Source: Moraxella oblonga NBRC 102422 (GTDB taxonomy: Bacteria > Pseudomonadota > Gammaproteobacteria > Pseudomonadales > Moraxellaceae). From it: DNA of 64,000 bases. Shown here in pieces: positions 25,950 to 35,886 of the stretch. The position numbers were made by a program, and so were the translations under genes. Below the pieces are notes generated by a model. The model worked only from the letters and a program-made list of their open reading frames with translations. It was not told the origin of the DNA and ran no database searches. Each line of letters opens with the position of its first letter. The stretch's first letter is position 1. The stretch spans positions 1-64,000 of the forward strand of contig NZ_BCYQ01000014.1 of the NCBI RefSeq assembly GCF_001598275.1. The letters are read 5' to 3'.

Positions 25950-26330
25950 ATGAATATCACCGCCCTTGACCATTTGGTTTTGACCGTTGCTGATATTGCC
26001 AAAACGATTGATTTTTATGTAAATATTTTGGGAATGCAAGAAATTAGCTTTGGCGAGGGTCGCAAAGCCCTACAATTTGGCTCACAAAAAATCAATCTGC
26101 ACCAAAAGGGACAAGAGATTAAACCCAATGCCACCAATGCCGACTGCGGTACGGCGGATTTGTGTCTTTTGACCGATACACCGCTTGATGAAGTGATGAA
26201 GTTTTTGCAATCAAAAAATATCGCCATCATTGACGGCATTGTGCCACGCACAGGGGCAGTGGGCAAAATCCACTCTATTTATATCAATGACCCTGATGGT
26301 AATTTGATTGAGATTAGTTGTTATGTTTAG
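25950..26330 (+). CDS. VOC family (glyoxalase-like) protein
   Basis: A 126-residue vicinal-oxygen-chelate fold protein made of two beta-alpha-beta-beta-beta units. It begins ITALDHLVLTVADIAKTIDF with the metal-site His in DHLVL, has QFGSQKINLHQKG in the middle, and ends SIYINDPDGNLIEISCYV with the metal Glu in NLIEI. These features match the virulence-protein/dioxygenase-like VOC group (YwbC/FosX-like in size). The substrate is unknown. It starts 3 bases after the pilU stop. Confidence 0.88.
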   Translation: MNITALDHLVLTVADIAKTIDFYVNILGMQEISFGEGRKALQFGSQKINLHQKGQEIKPNATNADCGTADLCLLTDTPLDEVMKFLQSKNIAIIDGIVPRTGAVGKIHSIYINDPDGNLIEISCYV

Positions 26331-26356
26331 ATGGTTTTAAGAAGTTGGGATAAAAA

Positions 26357-26803
26357 ATGCAAATCCGTTTTATGAGTGAAAATGACATTCCCCAAACTTT
26401 TGAATTGATGAAAGCATTGGCGATTTTTGAAGAATATATTGACAGTTTTGCCATTACTCCTGATATTGTCAAACAAAGGGCGATTGATAATCAGGACTTT
26501 TATTGTCTGGTGGCAGACGATAATGGGGTCATTGCAGGAATGCTGGTTTATTATTTTTTGCCTTATACCGCTCAAAACCGTCCCAATATTTATATGAAAG
26601 AATTATATGTCAAAGAGGATTATAGAAATCAAAAAGTGGGCGAAAAACTAATGCTTGAATTAAAGAAACAAGCCAAAGAAAATGATTGTTCTGCCATTAA
26701 ATGGACAGTCGCTCCTTGGAATGAAAGGGGAATGAAATTTTATGAACGACTTGGGGCAAAACAAAATAATGATTGGGTGAATTATGAAATGGCGGTGGAA
26801 TAA
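26357..26803 (+). CDS. GNAT family N-acetyltransferase, spermidine/diamine acetyltransferase-like
   Basis: A 148-residue GNAT. The acetyl-CoA loop is IYMKELYVKEDYRNQKVGEK (about residues 75-94), and the pattern KWTVAPWNERGMKFYERLGA (about 115-134) matches diamine/thialysine N-acetyltransferases. The start MQIRFMSENDIPQTFELMKA is also typical of that group. The likely substrate is a small polyamine or amino acid, but this is by resemblance only. It lies 26 bases after the VOC gene. Confidence 0.85.
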   Translation: MQIRFMSENDIPQTFELMKALAIFEEYIDSFAITPDIVKQRAIDNQDFYCLVADDNGVIAGMLVYYFLPYTAQNRPNIYMKELYVKEDYRNQKVGEKLMLELKKQAKENDCSAIKWTVAPWNERGMKFYERLGAKQNNDWVNYEMAVE

Positions 26804-26808
26804 GTTGA

Positions 26809-27822
26809 ATGTCTGATTTAAATTTGCCCTTATTAAATCAAATCAGCGATGTGATTGAACAAAGTCGCCTAATGACAAAACAGGCGGTGAATACAGCAAT
26901 GGTTGCTTGTTATTGGCAAATTGGACAAATTATTGTAGAATTTGAACAAAATGGCAATGCTCGTGCCGAATATGGCAAGGCTCAATTACAAACTTTATCG
27001 GTGCAATTAACTAAACGGTTTGGGCGTGGCTTTGAAGCGACAAATTTACGCCGTATGCGGTTGTTTTATATCACTTTTCCAAATCAGGCGACACTGTCGC
27101 CTAAATTGAGTTGGTCGCATTATGTTGCCCTAATTCGTGTGGAAAATACAGATGCTCGCCTTTGGTATATGAATGAAGCCATTAGCCAAAATTGGAGCGT
27201 GCGAGCCTTAGAGCGACAAATTAGTGTGTTGTATTATGAACGGCTACTGGCAAGTCAAATTAAGGGGCAAAATAACCAAAGTGTGATTGATGAAGCCAAT
27301 CATAAAATCCTAGAAAATCAAGACAGCATTCATCATTATTTAAGAGATCCTTATATTTTGGATTTTTTAAATCTAAACAGTGAAAGTTATCAAGAAAGTG
27401 ATATAGAACAGGCGATTATTAGCGACATTCAAAAGTTTTTATTAGAACTTGGCAAAGGTTTTGCTTTTGTAGAACGGCAAAAACGCATTAGTTTTGATGA
27501 TGAAGAGTTTTATATTGATTTGGTGTTTTATAATTTTAAATTAAAATGCTTTTTGCTCATTGATTTAAAACTGGGTAAATTAAAACATCAAGACATTGGG
27601 CAAATGGATACTTATGTTCGTCTATTTGATAGCCAGTATAAAGGCAATGATGATAATCCTACCATTGGCTTGGTATTGTGTAGCGAAAAAAGTGAAGCGG
27701 TGGTAAAATATTCCATATTGGCGGAGCAAAAACAGTTATTTTCCGCCAAATATTTACCTTATTTGCCAACGGAAAATGAATTAAAGAAATTATTAACTCA
27801 AAGTTACTTAAATAAGGATTAA
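26809..27822 (+). CDS. YhcG/DUF1016 PD-(D/E)XK nuclease
   Basis: A 337-residue protein with the two-part YhcG layout. The N-terminal DUF1016 domain contains MVACYWQIGQIIVEFEQNGN and LTKRFGRGFEATNLRRMRLF (about residues 32-90). The C-terminal nuclease domain has DLVFYNFKLKCFLLIDLKLG (about 243-262), with the D and D-L-K active-site pattern. Family members are found with restriction and other defence genes, and in mobile DNA. The start is 5 bases after the GNAT stop. No methylase accompanies it. Confidence 0.9.
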   Translation: MSDLNLPLLNQISDVIEQSRLMTKQAVNTAMVACYWQIGQIIVEFEQNGNARAEYGKAQLQTLSVQLTKRFGRGFEATNLRRMRLFYITFPNQATLSPKLSWSHYVALIRVENTDARLWYMNEAISQNWSVRALERQISVLYYERLLASQIKGQNNQSVIDEANHKILENQDSIHHYLRDPYILDFLNLNSESYQESDIEQAIISDIQKFLLELGKGFAFVERQKRISFDDEEFYIDLVFYNFKLKCFLLIDLKLGKLKHQDIGQMDTYVRLFDSQYKGNDDNPTIGLVLCSEKSEAVVKYSILAEQKQLFSAKYLPYLPTENELKKLLTQSYLNKD

Positions 27823-27824
27823 CA

Positions 27825-28007
27825 ATGAACACCATTTTACCTAGTTTTGAAGACATTACTGAATTAAACGAATATTTAACCCCATTTCCAAATATTGATA
27901 CGATTTTTGTAGAACATCAATCTTGGTTAAAAGACCATTTTTTGCCGTTAATTTCTATTGATTTGGGAATGCTTAATCGTAAGGTGTGTATTACGCACCA
28001 GTGTTGA
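27825..28007 (+). pseudogene. Truncated paralog of the 17598-18311 protein
   Basis: Sixty codons beginning MNTILPSFEDITELNEYLTP. Residues about 22-52 (FPNIDTIFVEHQSW, LKDHFLPLISIDLGMLN) align with residues 5-35 of the 237-residue protein at 17598. The match stops where the palindromic repeat GGTGTGTATTACGCACC begins (27983), and a stop codon follows within 10 bases of the repeat. The rest of the gene is missing. The simplest reading is loss of the 3' part associated with the repeat. It starts right after the YhcG stop with TAAGGA as ribosome binding site. Confidence 0.6.
27983..27999. repeat. Palindromic repeat ending a truncated gene
   Basis: GGTGTGTATTACGCACC, a member of the 17-bp family, lies within the last codons of the truncated ORF 27825-28007. 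Confidence 0.75.
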
Positions 28008-28030
28008 CATTTTTAAATTAGGGGTTTCAT

Positions 28031-29041
28031 ATGGGTATCTATGCAGTTGATGTTAATCGTCAAAATATTAAGCCTTTAATTAAACGAGAGTTTAAAAAAA
28101 TTGGCATCAAAGAAAAAGACATTCAAGATGTTGTAAAAAATAACCCAGATATTTTGGGTGAACCTTTATTTGTAATTGGCGAAGAACTTAATTTGTGTCA
28201 AGAAACCCAAAAGCACTTAGATGTATTGGCAATAGATAAAGAAGGGAAAATTGTTGTTATTGAATTTAAACGAGATACCGATGGTTTTCATATGGATTTG
28301 CAAGCCATTCGTTATGCGTCTATGGCAAGATTATTAACCATTGAAAAACTCATTGAATATCGCAGTGAATTTATTCAGCAAGAAAAAGACCAAGCTGAGC
28401 AAGAATTGATTGAATTTTTGGGAAAAGAATATCTTGATAAGATAGAAGTTAATAATGCTAATGTTCGTATTATGCTGGTTAATCAAGATTTTTCGCCAGA
28501 AATTACAAATTGCGTCATATGGTTAAATGAACAAGGTTTGGACATTCAATGTGTCAAAATTGAACCTTATGAATTTAATGGACAAACATTATGGGATATT
28601 GATACCATTATTCCTGTAAAAGAAGTCCAAGAATACCAAATGACATTAAGAGAAAAACAACAATCAGACCAAGAAACTAAACGCCAAAGTAATAAAGATT
28701 TTAGTAAATATCAATTTAATGGCGATGAATTTGGTAAAGGGCGTTTGGTTTTGGAAGTGGTGACTCATTATTGTAAAAATAATAATGTTATTGATATTGC
28801 TGATTTGCAAAATAAATTTCCATCAACTTTGCAACCAAGATTTGATGTTGTAACGTTGTTGTCGGAATTAAAAAATAATCCAAGTTTAATGATGAGATAT
28901 TTTAGAAATGACAATCAAATTATTGCTTTAAATAATGGCGATAAAGTGGTTGTTTGTAACCAATGGGGTGTGGGTAATATTGATAATTTTATTAACCGTG
29001 CAAAAGAGTTGGGTTATGTGATTGAAAAAGTTGGAAAGTGA
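28031..29041 (+). CDS. NucS-like PD-(D/E)XK endonuclease
   Basis: A 336-residue protein. Residues about 73-95 (HLDVLAIDKEGKIVVIEFKR) give the D...E-x-K nuclease motif of the NucS/DUF91 type, preceded by KEKDIQDVVKNNPDILGEPL, a common lead-in of this family. The C-terminal ~130 residues (after about 210) are a separate region with no recognised fold. NucS-type enzymes cut mismatched or branched DNA; the role here is unknown. GGGG lies ahead of the ATG. It sits near YhcG, so two nuclease genes share this insertion. Confidence 0.82.
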   Translation: MGIYAVDVNRQNIKPLIKREFKKIGIKEKDIQDVVKNNPDILGEPLFVIGEELNLCQETQKHLDVLAIDKEGKIVVIEFKRDTDGFHMDLQAIRYASMARLLTIEKLIEYRSEFIQQEKDQAEQELIEFLGKEYLDKIEVNNANVRIMLVNQDFSPEITNCVIWLNEQGLDIQCVKIEPYEFNGQTLWDIDTIIPVKEVQEYQMTLREKQQSDQETKRQSNKDFSKYQFNGDEFGKGRLVLEVVTHYCKNNNVIDIADLQNKFPSTLQPRFDVVTLLSELKNNPSLMMRYFRNDNQIIALNNGDKVVVCNQWGVGNIDNFINRAKELGYVIEKVGK

Positions 29042-29067
29042 ACAAGTTTGGGTTTGGGATAAATAAG

Positions 29068-29084
29068 GGTGTGTGTTACGCACC
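29068..29084. repeat. Palindromic repeat
   Basis: GGTGTGTGTTACGCACC followed by TTACGCC. It is the last copy of the family before the uninterrupted nuoE-N block. Confidence 0.75.
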
Positions 29085-29172
29085 TTACGCCCAAATCAAA
29101 ACAAAAAACAAAACTCAATCTTGATAACATCATAAGCAACCCAACACCCCACAAATCCGCCCAAAAATCGTG

Positions 29173-29178
29173 TATAAT
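29173..29178 (+). promoter_or_regulatory. nuoE: Candidate promoter for nuoE-N
   Basis: AAATCGTGTATAATAC gives a consensus TATAAT in a context like that before nuoA and dcd. The nuoE start is 141 bases downstream. The adjoining TAATACGCACC also looks like half of the palindromic repeat, so part of this promoter may have come from a repeat copy. A -35 is not clear. Confidence 0.4.
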
Positions 29179-29318
29179 ACGCACCGCAAAAGTGGTTTGC
29201 CAATTTAAGTAAATTTGAGAATGATTATTAAGAGTAGCGTTTACTTACATTGATAAATCAAAAAATAGCCAGTCCGCCCCACCAAGCAGGGCAATAGACT
29301 AGCAAGCAAGGTAACTTT

Positions 29319-29828
29319 ATGAAAATCGTAACCGACAAAACCCCCAAAGTCGCCATTGAGACGATTTTAACGCCTGACGAAATAGACGGCATTCATCATC
29401 ACATTCATCATTATCCACAGGCTCGGGCGGCGGTGCTTGATGCCTTAAAGCTCGTCCAAAAACGCAACGGCTGGGTCAATGATGAACAAGTCGCCGCCAT
29501 TGCCTATATGCTCAACATTCCGATTGCTGATGTAGAGGGCGTGGCAACCTTTTTTAACCGCATTTATCGCCAAAAAGTCGGTCGCCATATCATTTTGATT
29601 TGTGATAGCATTGCCTGTTATTTAAACGGCTATGAAGAGTTAGCCGATGCCTTCAAAAAAGAGCTTGGCATTGACTATGGGCAAACCACGCCTGATGGAC
29701 GATTTACGCTTTTGCCGATTTGCTGTTTGGGCAACTGTGATAAGGGGGCAAGCGTGCTGATAGATGAGGACACTTATGGTCCTGTACTGCCAAGTGAAGT
29801 TGCTTATTTATTGGAGCAATATCAATGA
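29319..29828 (+). CDS. nuoE: NADH-quinone oxidoreductase subunit E
   Basis: A 169-residue 24-kDa-type subunit of the NADH dehydrogenase module, holding a [2Fe-2S] cluster. The four ligand cysteines are in ICDSIACYLNG (about residues 95-105) and LPICCLGNCDKGA (about 131-143). The helical N-terminus includes LKLVQKRNGWVNDEQVAAIA. A CAAGGTAA site precedes the ATG. The stop overlaps the nuoF start by 4 bases. This begins an uninterrupted run to nuoN. Confidence 0.96.
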   Translation: MKIVTDKTPKVAIETILTPDEIDGIHHHIHHYPQARAAVLDALKLVQKRNGWVNDEQVAAIAYMLNIPIADVEGVATFFNRIYRQKVGRHIILICDSIACYLNGYEELADAFKKELGIDYGQTTPDGRFTLLPICCLGNCDKGASVLIDEDTYGPVLPSEVAYLLEQYQ

Positions 29829-31261
29829 TTTATAATGAAATAACCAACAAAGCGGACTTAAAAAGCCAGATACAGGCTCGCCTTAGTGGACTTGCCCCAA
29901 GCCAGCTAAACCGCCAAAAAACACCCATTTGGGGCGTGGGACTGGCAGAAGGACAAGCCCCCACCAGTCTCACCCACCCCTTAACTTGGCGGTTATACCA
30001 CCACGATGCGGTGTTAAATTTAGCCGATTATGAAAAACTGGACGGCTTTAAGGGCTTAAAAAACGCCCTAGCCAAAACCCCAAAAGAAGTGGGTGAGATG
30101 ATAAAGACCGCCAATGTGCGTGGGCGAGGCGGTGCTGGCTTTAACGCAGGGTTAAAATGGACCTTTATGACCCCACCTGATGGCGGTGTTCGCTATCTGA
30201 TTTGTAATGCCGATGAGATGGAGCCGGGTACTTTTAAAGACCGCCTTTTGATGGAGCGTTTGCCGTTTCAGTTGATTGAAGGTATGCTCATCTCTGCTTA
30301 TGCCATTGGGGCAAGTGTTGGGTATATTTTTATCCGTGGCGAGTATATTTTGGCTGCCGAGCGTTTGCAAAAGGCGGTGGACGAGTGTATCGCAAATAAC
30401 CTTTTGGGTGAGAACATTCTTGGCACGGATTTTAAATTTGAGCTACACATTCACACAGGGGCAGGGCGATATATTTGTGGCGAAGAGACGGCACTGATTA
30501 ACTGCTTAGAAGGCAGACGAGCCAATCCACGCACCAAACCACCATTTCCGCAAGTCTCTGGGGCGTGGGGTCGCCCAACGGTGGTTAATAATGTAGAAAC
30601 ACTCAATAATATGTCCGCCATTTTGTTAAATGGGGTAGAGTGGTATCTTGACCTTGCTAAGATTAAGGGTAAGAGCGAGACCCCCGGTACTAAGATTATG
30701 GGGTGTAGTGGTCGTGTCAAGGACGCAGGTCTTTGGGAGCTACCTTTTGGTTATACCGCACGAGAGATTATAGAATTGGCAGGCGGTATGCAAGATGGCT
30801 TGAAATTAAAAGCGTGGCTACCCGGGGGAGCAAGTACCGACTTTTTGACCGCAAGCGATGAACACCTTGACCTTGTGATGGACTTTGACCCGATTATGAA
30901 AGCAGGCTCACGGCTTGGCACTTGTTTGATGATGGTGGTGGACGAAACCCAAGATATGGTAAGTCTGTCGCACAATCTACAAAAATTCTTTCAGCGTGAA
31001 AGCTGTGGCTGGTGTACGCCCTGCCGTGATGGTCTGCCGTGGGGGGTTAAAATCTTAGATAGCCTTGATAAGGGGCAGGGGCAGGCAGGCGATATTGAAA
31101 AACTAAGCGAGCTTACCAAAGATTTATGGCTTGGCAAAACCTTTTGTGCTCACGCCCCAGGGGCGATGGAGCCGTTGATGTCGGCACTTAGATATTTTCG
31201 TCCAGAATTTGAAGCAAAATTGATTGAAGCTAAAATCACTAACGAACAGGAGCGTGCATAA
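29825..31261 (+). CDS. nuoF: NADH-quinone oxidoreductase subunit F
   Basis: A 478-residue 51-kDa-type subunit binding NADH, FMN and a [4Fe-4S] cluster. The nucleotide/FMN glycine-rich site is RGRGGAGFNAGLKW (about residues 99-112) and the second is GAGRYICGEETALINCLEGR (about 212-231). The cluster ligands are CGWCTPCRDG (about 395-404) with a fourth cysteine in KTFCAHAPGA. The stop overlaps the nuoG start in TAATG. Confidence 0.97.
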   Translation: MIYNEITNKADLKSQIQARLSGLAPSQLNRQKTPIWGVGLAEGQAPTSLTHPLTWRLYHHDAVLNLADYEKLDGFKGLKNALAKTPKEVGEMIKTANVRGRGGAGFNAGLKWTFMTPPDGGVRYLICNADEMEPGTFKDRLLMERLPFQLIEGMLISAYAIGASVGYIFIRGEYILAAERLQKAVDECIANNLLGENILGTDFKFELHIHTGAGRYICGEETALINCLEGRRANPRTKPPFPQVSGAWGRPTVVNNVETLNNMSAILLNGVEWYLDLAKIKGKSETPGTKIMGCSGRVKDAGLWELPFGYTAREIIELAGGMQDGLKLKAWLPGGASTDFLTASDEHLDLVMDFDPIMKAGSRLGTCLMMVVDETQDMVSLSHNLQKFFQRESCGWCTPCRDGLPWGVKILDSLDKGQGQAGDIEKLSELTKDLWLGKTFCAHAPGAMEPLMSALRYFRPEFEAKLIEAKITNEQERA

Positions 31262-34200
31262 TGGCGGTCATTCATATAGACGGCAAAAGCTATGAAGTGG
31301 ACGGCACGGACAATCTGTTATCGGCGTGTTTGTCTTTGGGCATTGATGTGCCTTATTTTTGTTATCACCCAGCTTTGGGGTCGGTGGGGTCGTGCCGTCA
31401 ATGTGCGGTCAAGCAGTTTAATAACGAAGAAGATATGAAAGCTGGGCGTGGTCGCCTTGTGATGAGCTGTATGGTCGCCCCTACCAACGATATGTACATT
31501 TCGGTGGACGATACGGAGGCTAAGGAATTTCGCAAAAGAATTGTGGAATACTTGATGACCAACCACCCCCACGATTGCCCCACTTGTGAAGAGGGCGGTC
31601 ATTGTCATTTGCAAGATATGACTTATATGTCAGGACATCGTCAAAGACGCTACCGCTTTACCAAACGCACCCACCACAACCAAGACTTAGGGGCGTTTAT
31701 CAATCACGAAATGAACCGCTGTATTGCCTGTTATCGCTGTGTACGCTTTTATAAGGATTATGCAGGTGGGACGGATTTTGGCGTGTATGCGTCCAATAAC
31801 CGTGTCTATTTTGGGCGAGAAGAGAGCGGTCAATTTGAAAGCGAATTTAGCGGTAACTTAACCGAAGTCTGCCCCACAGGGGTCTTTACCGACAAAACCC
31901 ACTCTGACCGCTACAACCGTAAATGGGATATGCAGTACGCCCCTTCTATCTGTCAAGGGTGTAGTACAGGGTGCAGTATTTCGGCAGGGGAACGCTACGG
32001 TGAATTACGCCGTATTGAAAACCGCTATAATCCTGATGTCAATGGTTATTTCCTATGTGATAAAGGGCGGTTTGGTTATGGCTATGTTAATCGTGCCGAC
32101 CGACCCTTACAACCGTTGGAAAATGTGAATGGCAAGGCGATTAACCTAAATGCTGATGTTGCCCTTGATAAGGCGGTGGCAATTTTAAAGGGTAAAAAAG
32201 TGATTGGCATTGGCTCACCAATGGCAAGTTTGGAGAGTAATTTTGCCCTAAAACAACTGGTTGGGAGCGATTATTATAGCACAGGGCAAACGGCTCACAG
32301 TGCCAAATTGGTGGGTGAAGCCCTAGCACTCATTCGCCATCAAGCGGTGGATAATCTTTCCATCGGTCAAATTGAAAGTGCCGACTGTGTGTTTGTGCTT
32401 GGTGAAGACATTACCCAAACGGCAAGCCGTGTCGCCCTTGCCGTTCGCCAAGCCAGCAAGAACAAAGCCAAATCAATGGCAACGGCTCTACGCACCGAGC
32501 ATTGGCTGGCTGAACCTGTCAAACGCATTGGGCAGGAGGCGTACAGCCCCATTTATGTCGCTTCGGTGTGCGATACCAAACTGTCCGACATTGCCAAAGT
32601 ACCTGTGGTGGCGGATATTAACGACCTTGCACGGCTTGGCTTTATGGTGGGGCAAATGATTGCCAAGTCGCCAGAGAATTTGGCACAATTAAACGAACAT
32701 TATGCTAAGTTTATCAAGAACTTAGAAGATAGTAATGCACAAGATGACGAAACGATGATGAGCCAATTGGCAGGGCAAATTGCCTATGATTTGCTGGTGG
32801 CAAATCGTCCGCTTGTGGTGTCTGGTACTTCTTTGTCGTCGGTGTGTTTGGTGCAAGCAACAGGCTATATTTGCCAAAACTTGACCGCCAAACGCCAAGC
32901 CATTTATGCTAATGAACTTGCCAAAGTCAATGCCCACAATGCTCGTCTTGATGAACTTGCCAAGACTTTGGGCGAGGGCGAAGAATTAAAAGAAAAACCC
33001 TTAACTGCCAATACCAACTACCTTAGCAAAACAGGCGTTTACCTAACTTTGCCAGAGGTCAACAGCGTTGGTGTGGCAATGCTTGGTGGCAAGTCCTTAG
33101 AAGAGAGTTTGGCAAGCGATTATGAAGTTGCCATCGTGCTTGAAAATGACCTATCCGCCTTGTCTGATGGGGCATTGGCGACACTTTTAAACAAAGAAGT
33201 CATCGTCCTTGACCATCAACACTATGATTGGCACGACAAAGCAAGCCTTGTGTTGTCGGTTGGGGCATTTAGCGAGTCCGATGGCACGGTGGTGTCGGCA
33301 GAAGGGCGAGCAGGGCGATTCTTTGCAGCCTATGACAAAAAGTATTATTTGCCTACTTCTGACATTAAGGATTCTTGGCGATGGCTTGGGGCGATGGCAA
33401 ATGAGCTGGACGGCATTCCCCATTTTGCCCACCTTGATGAAGTGATTGATGAGCTTGTCGCTGCTTATCCAGAGTTGGCACTGATTAAGGAAGTTGCCCC
33501 AAATTCTGATTATCGCATCACAGGGCTAAAAATCGCCCGTGAGCCACGCCGTTATTCTGGGCGTACTTCATTGCGTGCCAAACTCTCCATTCACGAACCA
33601 ATGCAGCCCAAAGATAGGGATAGTGCCTTGACCTTTTCAATGGAGGGCTATGTTGGCGACAAAACACCAAGCTCCGCCACGCCTTTTGCGTGGTCGGCAG
33701 GCTGGAACTCACCGCAAGCGTGGAATAAATTCCAAGAGACTTTGGGTGGTAAGTTAAAGGGCGGTGATGTTGGCATTCGTTTGTTTGACCATTTACCACG
33801 CCTAAATCATTCTTATGGCTTTGTGGCGATGGGCAAGGCGTTGGGGTCAAGTTTATCCGAAAATCGTGCCAAACTGGTGCCAATCTTTAACCTGTTTTCA
33901 TCAAATGCCCTAATTTCATCAAGTCCTGTCGTGGCAAGTCAAATCAAACAAGCCAGTTGGACGATTGGCGATGAGGATGCCAAAGCGTGGGGGCTAAAAG
34001 AGGGCGATTTGTTGGAAATTAGCCAAAACGATAAGGCGGTGATTTTGCCAGTTTGCCTAACCGACTACTTGGCGGACGGTTGTATTGGCTATCCTGCTGG
34101 ACAAGTGTTGTTTGTGCCGTATTTGCCAGCCAGCGTTAAAAAGGTAGAATCTGGCGAGATTTTTGAGCCTGTTTATCAAAGAAGGGTCAAGGCGATAGAG

Positions 34201-34308
34201 GGGCAAGTAATGGACAGCATTAGCCTAACCAATACAGGCGGACTTGTACACACCTTTAACAATCAAAGCCAGCAAACAAGCAAACCAGCGGTGGGGGTAT
34301 CACGATGA
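31261..34308 (+). CDS. nuoG: NADH-quinone oxidoreductase subunit G
   Basis: A 1015-residue 75-kDa-type subunit, about 100 residues longer than E. coli NuoG (908). The N-terminal ferredoxin-like domain has [17 protein letters not shown] (residues 32-48), then the His-ligated cluster [14 protein letters not shown] and the CIACYRC...CPTG cluster. The extra N7-type cluster motif CQGCSTGCS (about residues 230-238) is retained. The large C-terminal molybdopterin-oxidoreductase-like domain follows, with an expanded middle section (about 440-600). It overlaps nuoF and nuoH. Confidence 0.96.
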   Translation: MAVIHIDGKSYEVDGTDNLLSACLSLGIDVPYFCYHPALGSVGSCRQCAVKQFNNEEDMKAGRGRLVMSCMVAPTNDMYISVDDTEAKEFRKRIVEYLMTNHPHDCPTCEEGGHCHLQDMTYMSGHRQRRYRFTKRTHHNQDLGAFINHEMNRCIACYRCVRFYKDYAGGTDFGVYASNNRVYFGREESGQFESEFSGNLTEVCPTGVFTDKTHSDRYNRKWDMQYAPSICQGCSTGCSISAGERYGELRRIENRYNPDVNGYFLCDKGRFGYGYVNRADRPLQPLENVNGKAINLNADVALDKAVAILKGKKVIGIGSPMASLESNFALKQLVGSDYYSTGQTAHSAKLVGEALALIRHQAVDNLSIGQIESADCVFVLGEDITQTASRVALAVRQASKNKAKSMATALRTEHWLAEPVKRIGQEAYSPIYVASVCDTKLSDIAKVPVVADINDLARLGFMVGQMIAKSPENLAQLNEHYAKFIKNLEDSNAQDDETMMSQLAGQIAYDLLVANRPLVVSGTSLSSVCLVQATGYICQNLTAKRQAIYANELAKVNAHNARLDELAKTLGEGEELKEKPLTANTNYLSKTGVYLTLPEVNSVGVAMLGGKSLEESLASDYEVAIVLENDLSALSDGALATLLNKEVIVLDHQHYDWHDKASLVLSVGAFSESDGTVVSAEGRAGRFFAAYDKKYYLPTSDIKDSWRWLGAMANELDGIPHFAHLDEVIDELVAAYPELALIKEVAPNSDYRITGLKIAREPRRYSGRTSLRAKLSIHEPMQPKDRDSALTFSMEGYVGDKTPSSATPFAWSAGWNSPQAWNKFQETLGGKLKGGDVGIRLFDHLPRLNHSYGFVAMGKALGSSLSENRAKLVPIFNLFSSNALISSSPVVASQIKQASWTIGDEDAKAWGLKEGDLLEISQNDKAVILPVCLTDYLADGCIGYPAGQVLFVPYLPASVKKVESGEIFEPVYQRRVKAIEGQVMDSISLTNTGGLVHTFNNQSQQTSKPAVGVSR

Positions 34309-35330
34309 TTAGAATTATTCCAGATGTGCCGTCTTTTTTGGCAAATTTGCTTTCTTTTGAGGCGTGGTCTTTCTTGTTTTTGGCGGTGCAGGCGGTGGTG
34401 ATTTTTTTGGGCTTGGTCATCACAGCAGCCTTGATGATACCGTACGAAAGACGAATGCTTGGTCTATGGCAAGACCGCTACGGCCCAAACCGTGTCGGCT
34501 GGCAAGGCTCACTACAACTGGTTGCCGATATGCTCAAAATCTTTTTTAAAGAAGATTGGACGCCCAAATTTGCCGACAAATTTATGTTTACCCTAGCCCC
34601 AGCGATTGCGATGTTTACCGCCCTTGCAAGTTTTGCCATCATTCCACTTAGCCCAAGTTTGGGAGCAAGCGATTGGAATGTGGGTTTGCTGTTTTTCTTT
34701 GCAATGGCAGGTCTTGCGGTCTATGCGGTGATGTTTGGTGGTTGGGCTTCTGCCAACAAGTTTTCGCTTTTGGGTGGACTGCGTTCATCGGCACAGACCA
34801 TTAGCTATGAAGTGTTTTTGGGTTTATCCTTAATGGGCGTTGTGGCACAGGCAGGCTCATTTAACCTAAGAGACATTGTAGAAGCCCAAACGACTCTTTG
34901 GAATGTCGTGCCACAGTTTTTTGGCTTTTTATGTTTTGTGGTGGCAGGGGTGGCGGTTACGCACAGACACCCCTTTGACCAGCCAGAAGCCGAGCAAGAG
35001 CTTGCCGAAGGCTACCACGTGGAATACTCTGGTATGAAATTTGGTATGTTCTTTATTGGCGAGTATGTCAATGTCGTGGTGATTAGTGCCTTGATGACGA
35101 CCTTGTTTTTTGGGGGCTGGCTTGCTCCGTTTAACCTAACTTCGCCACACTTTTTTTGGTTTGCTATTAAGACCTTGTTTTTTATGACTTTATTTGTCTT
35201 GGCAAGGGGGTCTTTGATGCGTCCTAGATACGACCAAGTGATGAATTTTGGTTGGAAAATTTGTTTGCCTGTTACGCTTGTAAATCTTTTGCTAACGGCA
35301 TTTGTCATTTTATTAACACAAGGAGCGTAA
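34305..35330 (+). CDS. nuoH: NADH-quinone oxidoreductase subunit H
   Basis: A 341-residue membrane subunit with eight TM helices that forms part of the quinone chamber. Seen: [20 protein letters not shown] (about residues 47-66), [15 protein letters not shown], and [20 protein letters not shown] (about 223-242), the conserved acidic loop. The start overlaps nuoG by 4 bases (ATGA). Confidence 0.97.
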   Translation: MIRIIPDVPSFLANLLSFEAWSFLFLAVQAVVIFLGLVITAALMIPYERRMLGLWQDRYGPNRVGWQGSLQLVADMLKIFFKEDWTPKFADKFMFTLAPAIAMFTALASFAIIPLSPSLGASDWNVGLLFFFAMAGLAVYAVMFGGWASANKFSLLGGLRSSAQTISYEVFLGLSLMGVVAQAGSFNLRDIVEAQTTLWNVVPQFFGFLCFVVAGVAVTHRHPFDQPEAEQELAEGYHVEYSGMKFGMFFIGEYVNVVVISALMTTLFFGGWLAPFNLTSPHFFWFAIKTLFFMTLFVLARGSLMRPRYDQVMNFGWKICLPVTLVNLLLTAFVILLTQGA

Positions 35331-35331
35331 G

Positions 35332-35886
35332 ATGATAACAGCTCTAAAAAATACAGCAGTTGGCTTGGCTAGTATCGTCCGCTCAATGTGGATGGTAAAC
35401 ACCCACGCCACACGAAAAAGAGACACGATACTTTATCCAGAAGTACCTGCAAGTGAGATTGTACCGCCCAGATTTCGTGGGCGGATTGTCCTAACACGAG
35501 ACCCAGATGGCGATGAACGCTGTGTGGCGTGCAACCTATGTGCGGTAGCTTGTCCTGTGGGCTGTATCAGCTTACAAAAGGCGGAGCGAGAAGATGGGCG
35601 TTGGTATCCACAATTTTTCCAAATCAACTTTTCTCGTTGTGTGTTTTGTGGAATGTGCGAAGAGGCGTGTCCAACCACCGCCATTCAACTAACCCCTGAT
35701 TTTGAGCTTGGCGAATATAACCGCCAAAATCTTTTGTACGAAAAAGAGCATTTGCTCATCAGTGGCACTGGCAAATATCCAGACTATAATTATTACCGTG
35801 TAACAGGTATGGCAACAGACGGCAAGCCCAAAGGCTCGCACGAGTCTGAAAGCACGCCTATTGATGTACGGAGTTTGTTGCCGTGA
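35332..35886 (+). CDS. nuoI: NADH-quinone oxidoreductase subunit I
   Basis: A 184-residue TYKY-type subunit with two [4Fe-4S] clusters linking the peripheral arm to NuoB. The two ferredoxin motifs are [15 protein letters not shown] (about residues 64-78) and [15 protein letters not shown] (about 103-117). [20 protein letters not shown] precedes the first motif. The ATG lies 1 base after the nuoH stop, and the stop overlaps nuoJ. Confidence 0.97.
   Translation: MITALKNTAVGLASIVRSMWMVNTHATRKRDTILYPEVPASEIVPPRFRGRIVLTRDPDGDERCVACNLCAVACPVGCISLQKAEREDGRWYPQFFQINFSRCVFCGMCEEACPTTAIQLTPDFELGEYNRQNLLYEKEHLLISGTGKYPDYNYYRVTGMATDGKPKGSHESESTPIDVRSLLP

Noticed and set aside
20528-29084. The 17-bp palindromes as a CRISPR array
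   Set aside because: Copies are separated by genes and irregular distances. The repeats are perfect palindromes with variable centres, unlike CRISPR repeats, and no cas gene is present.
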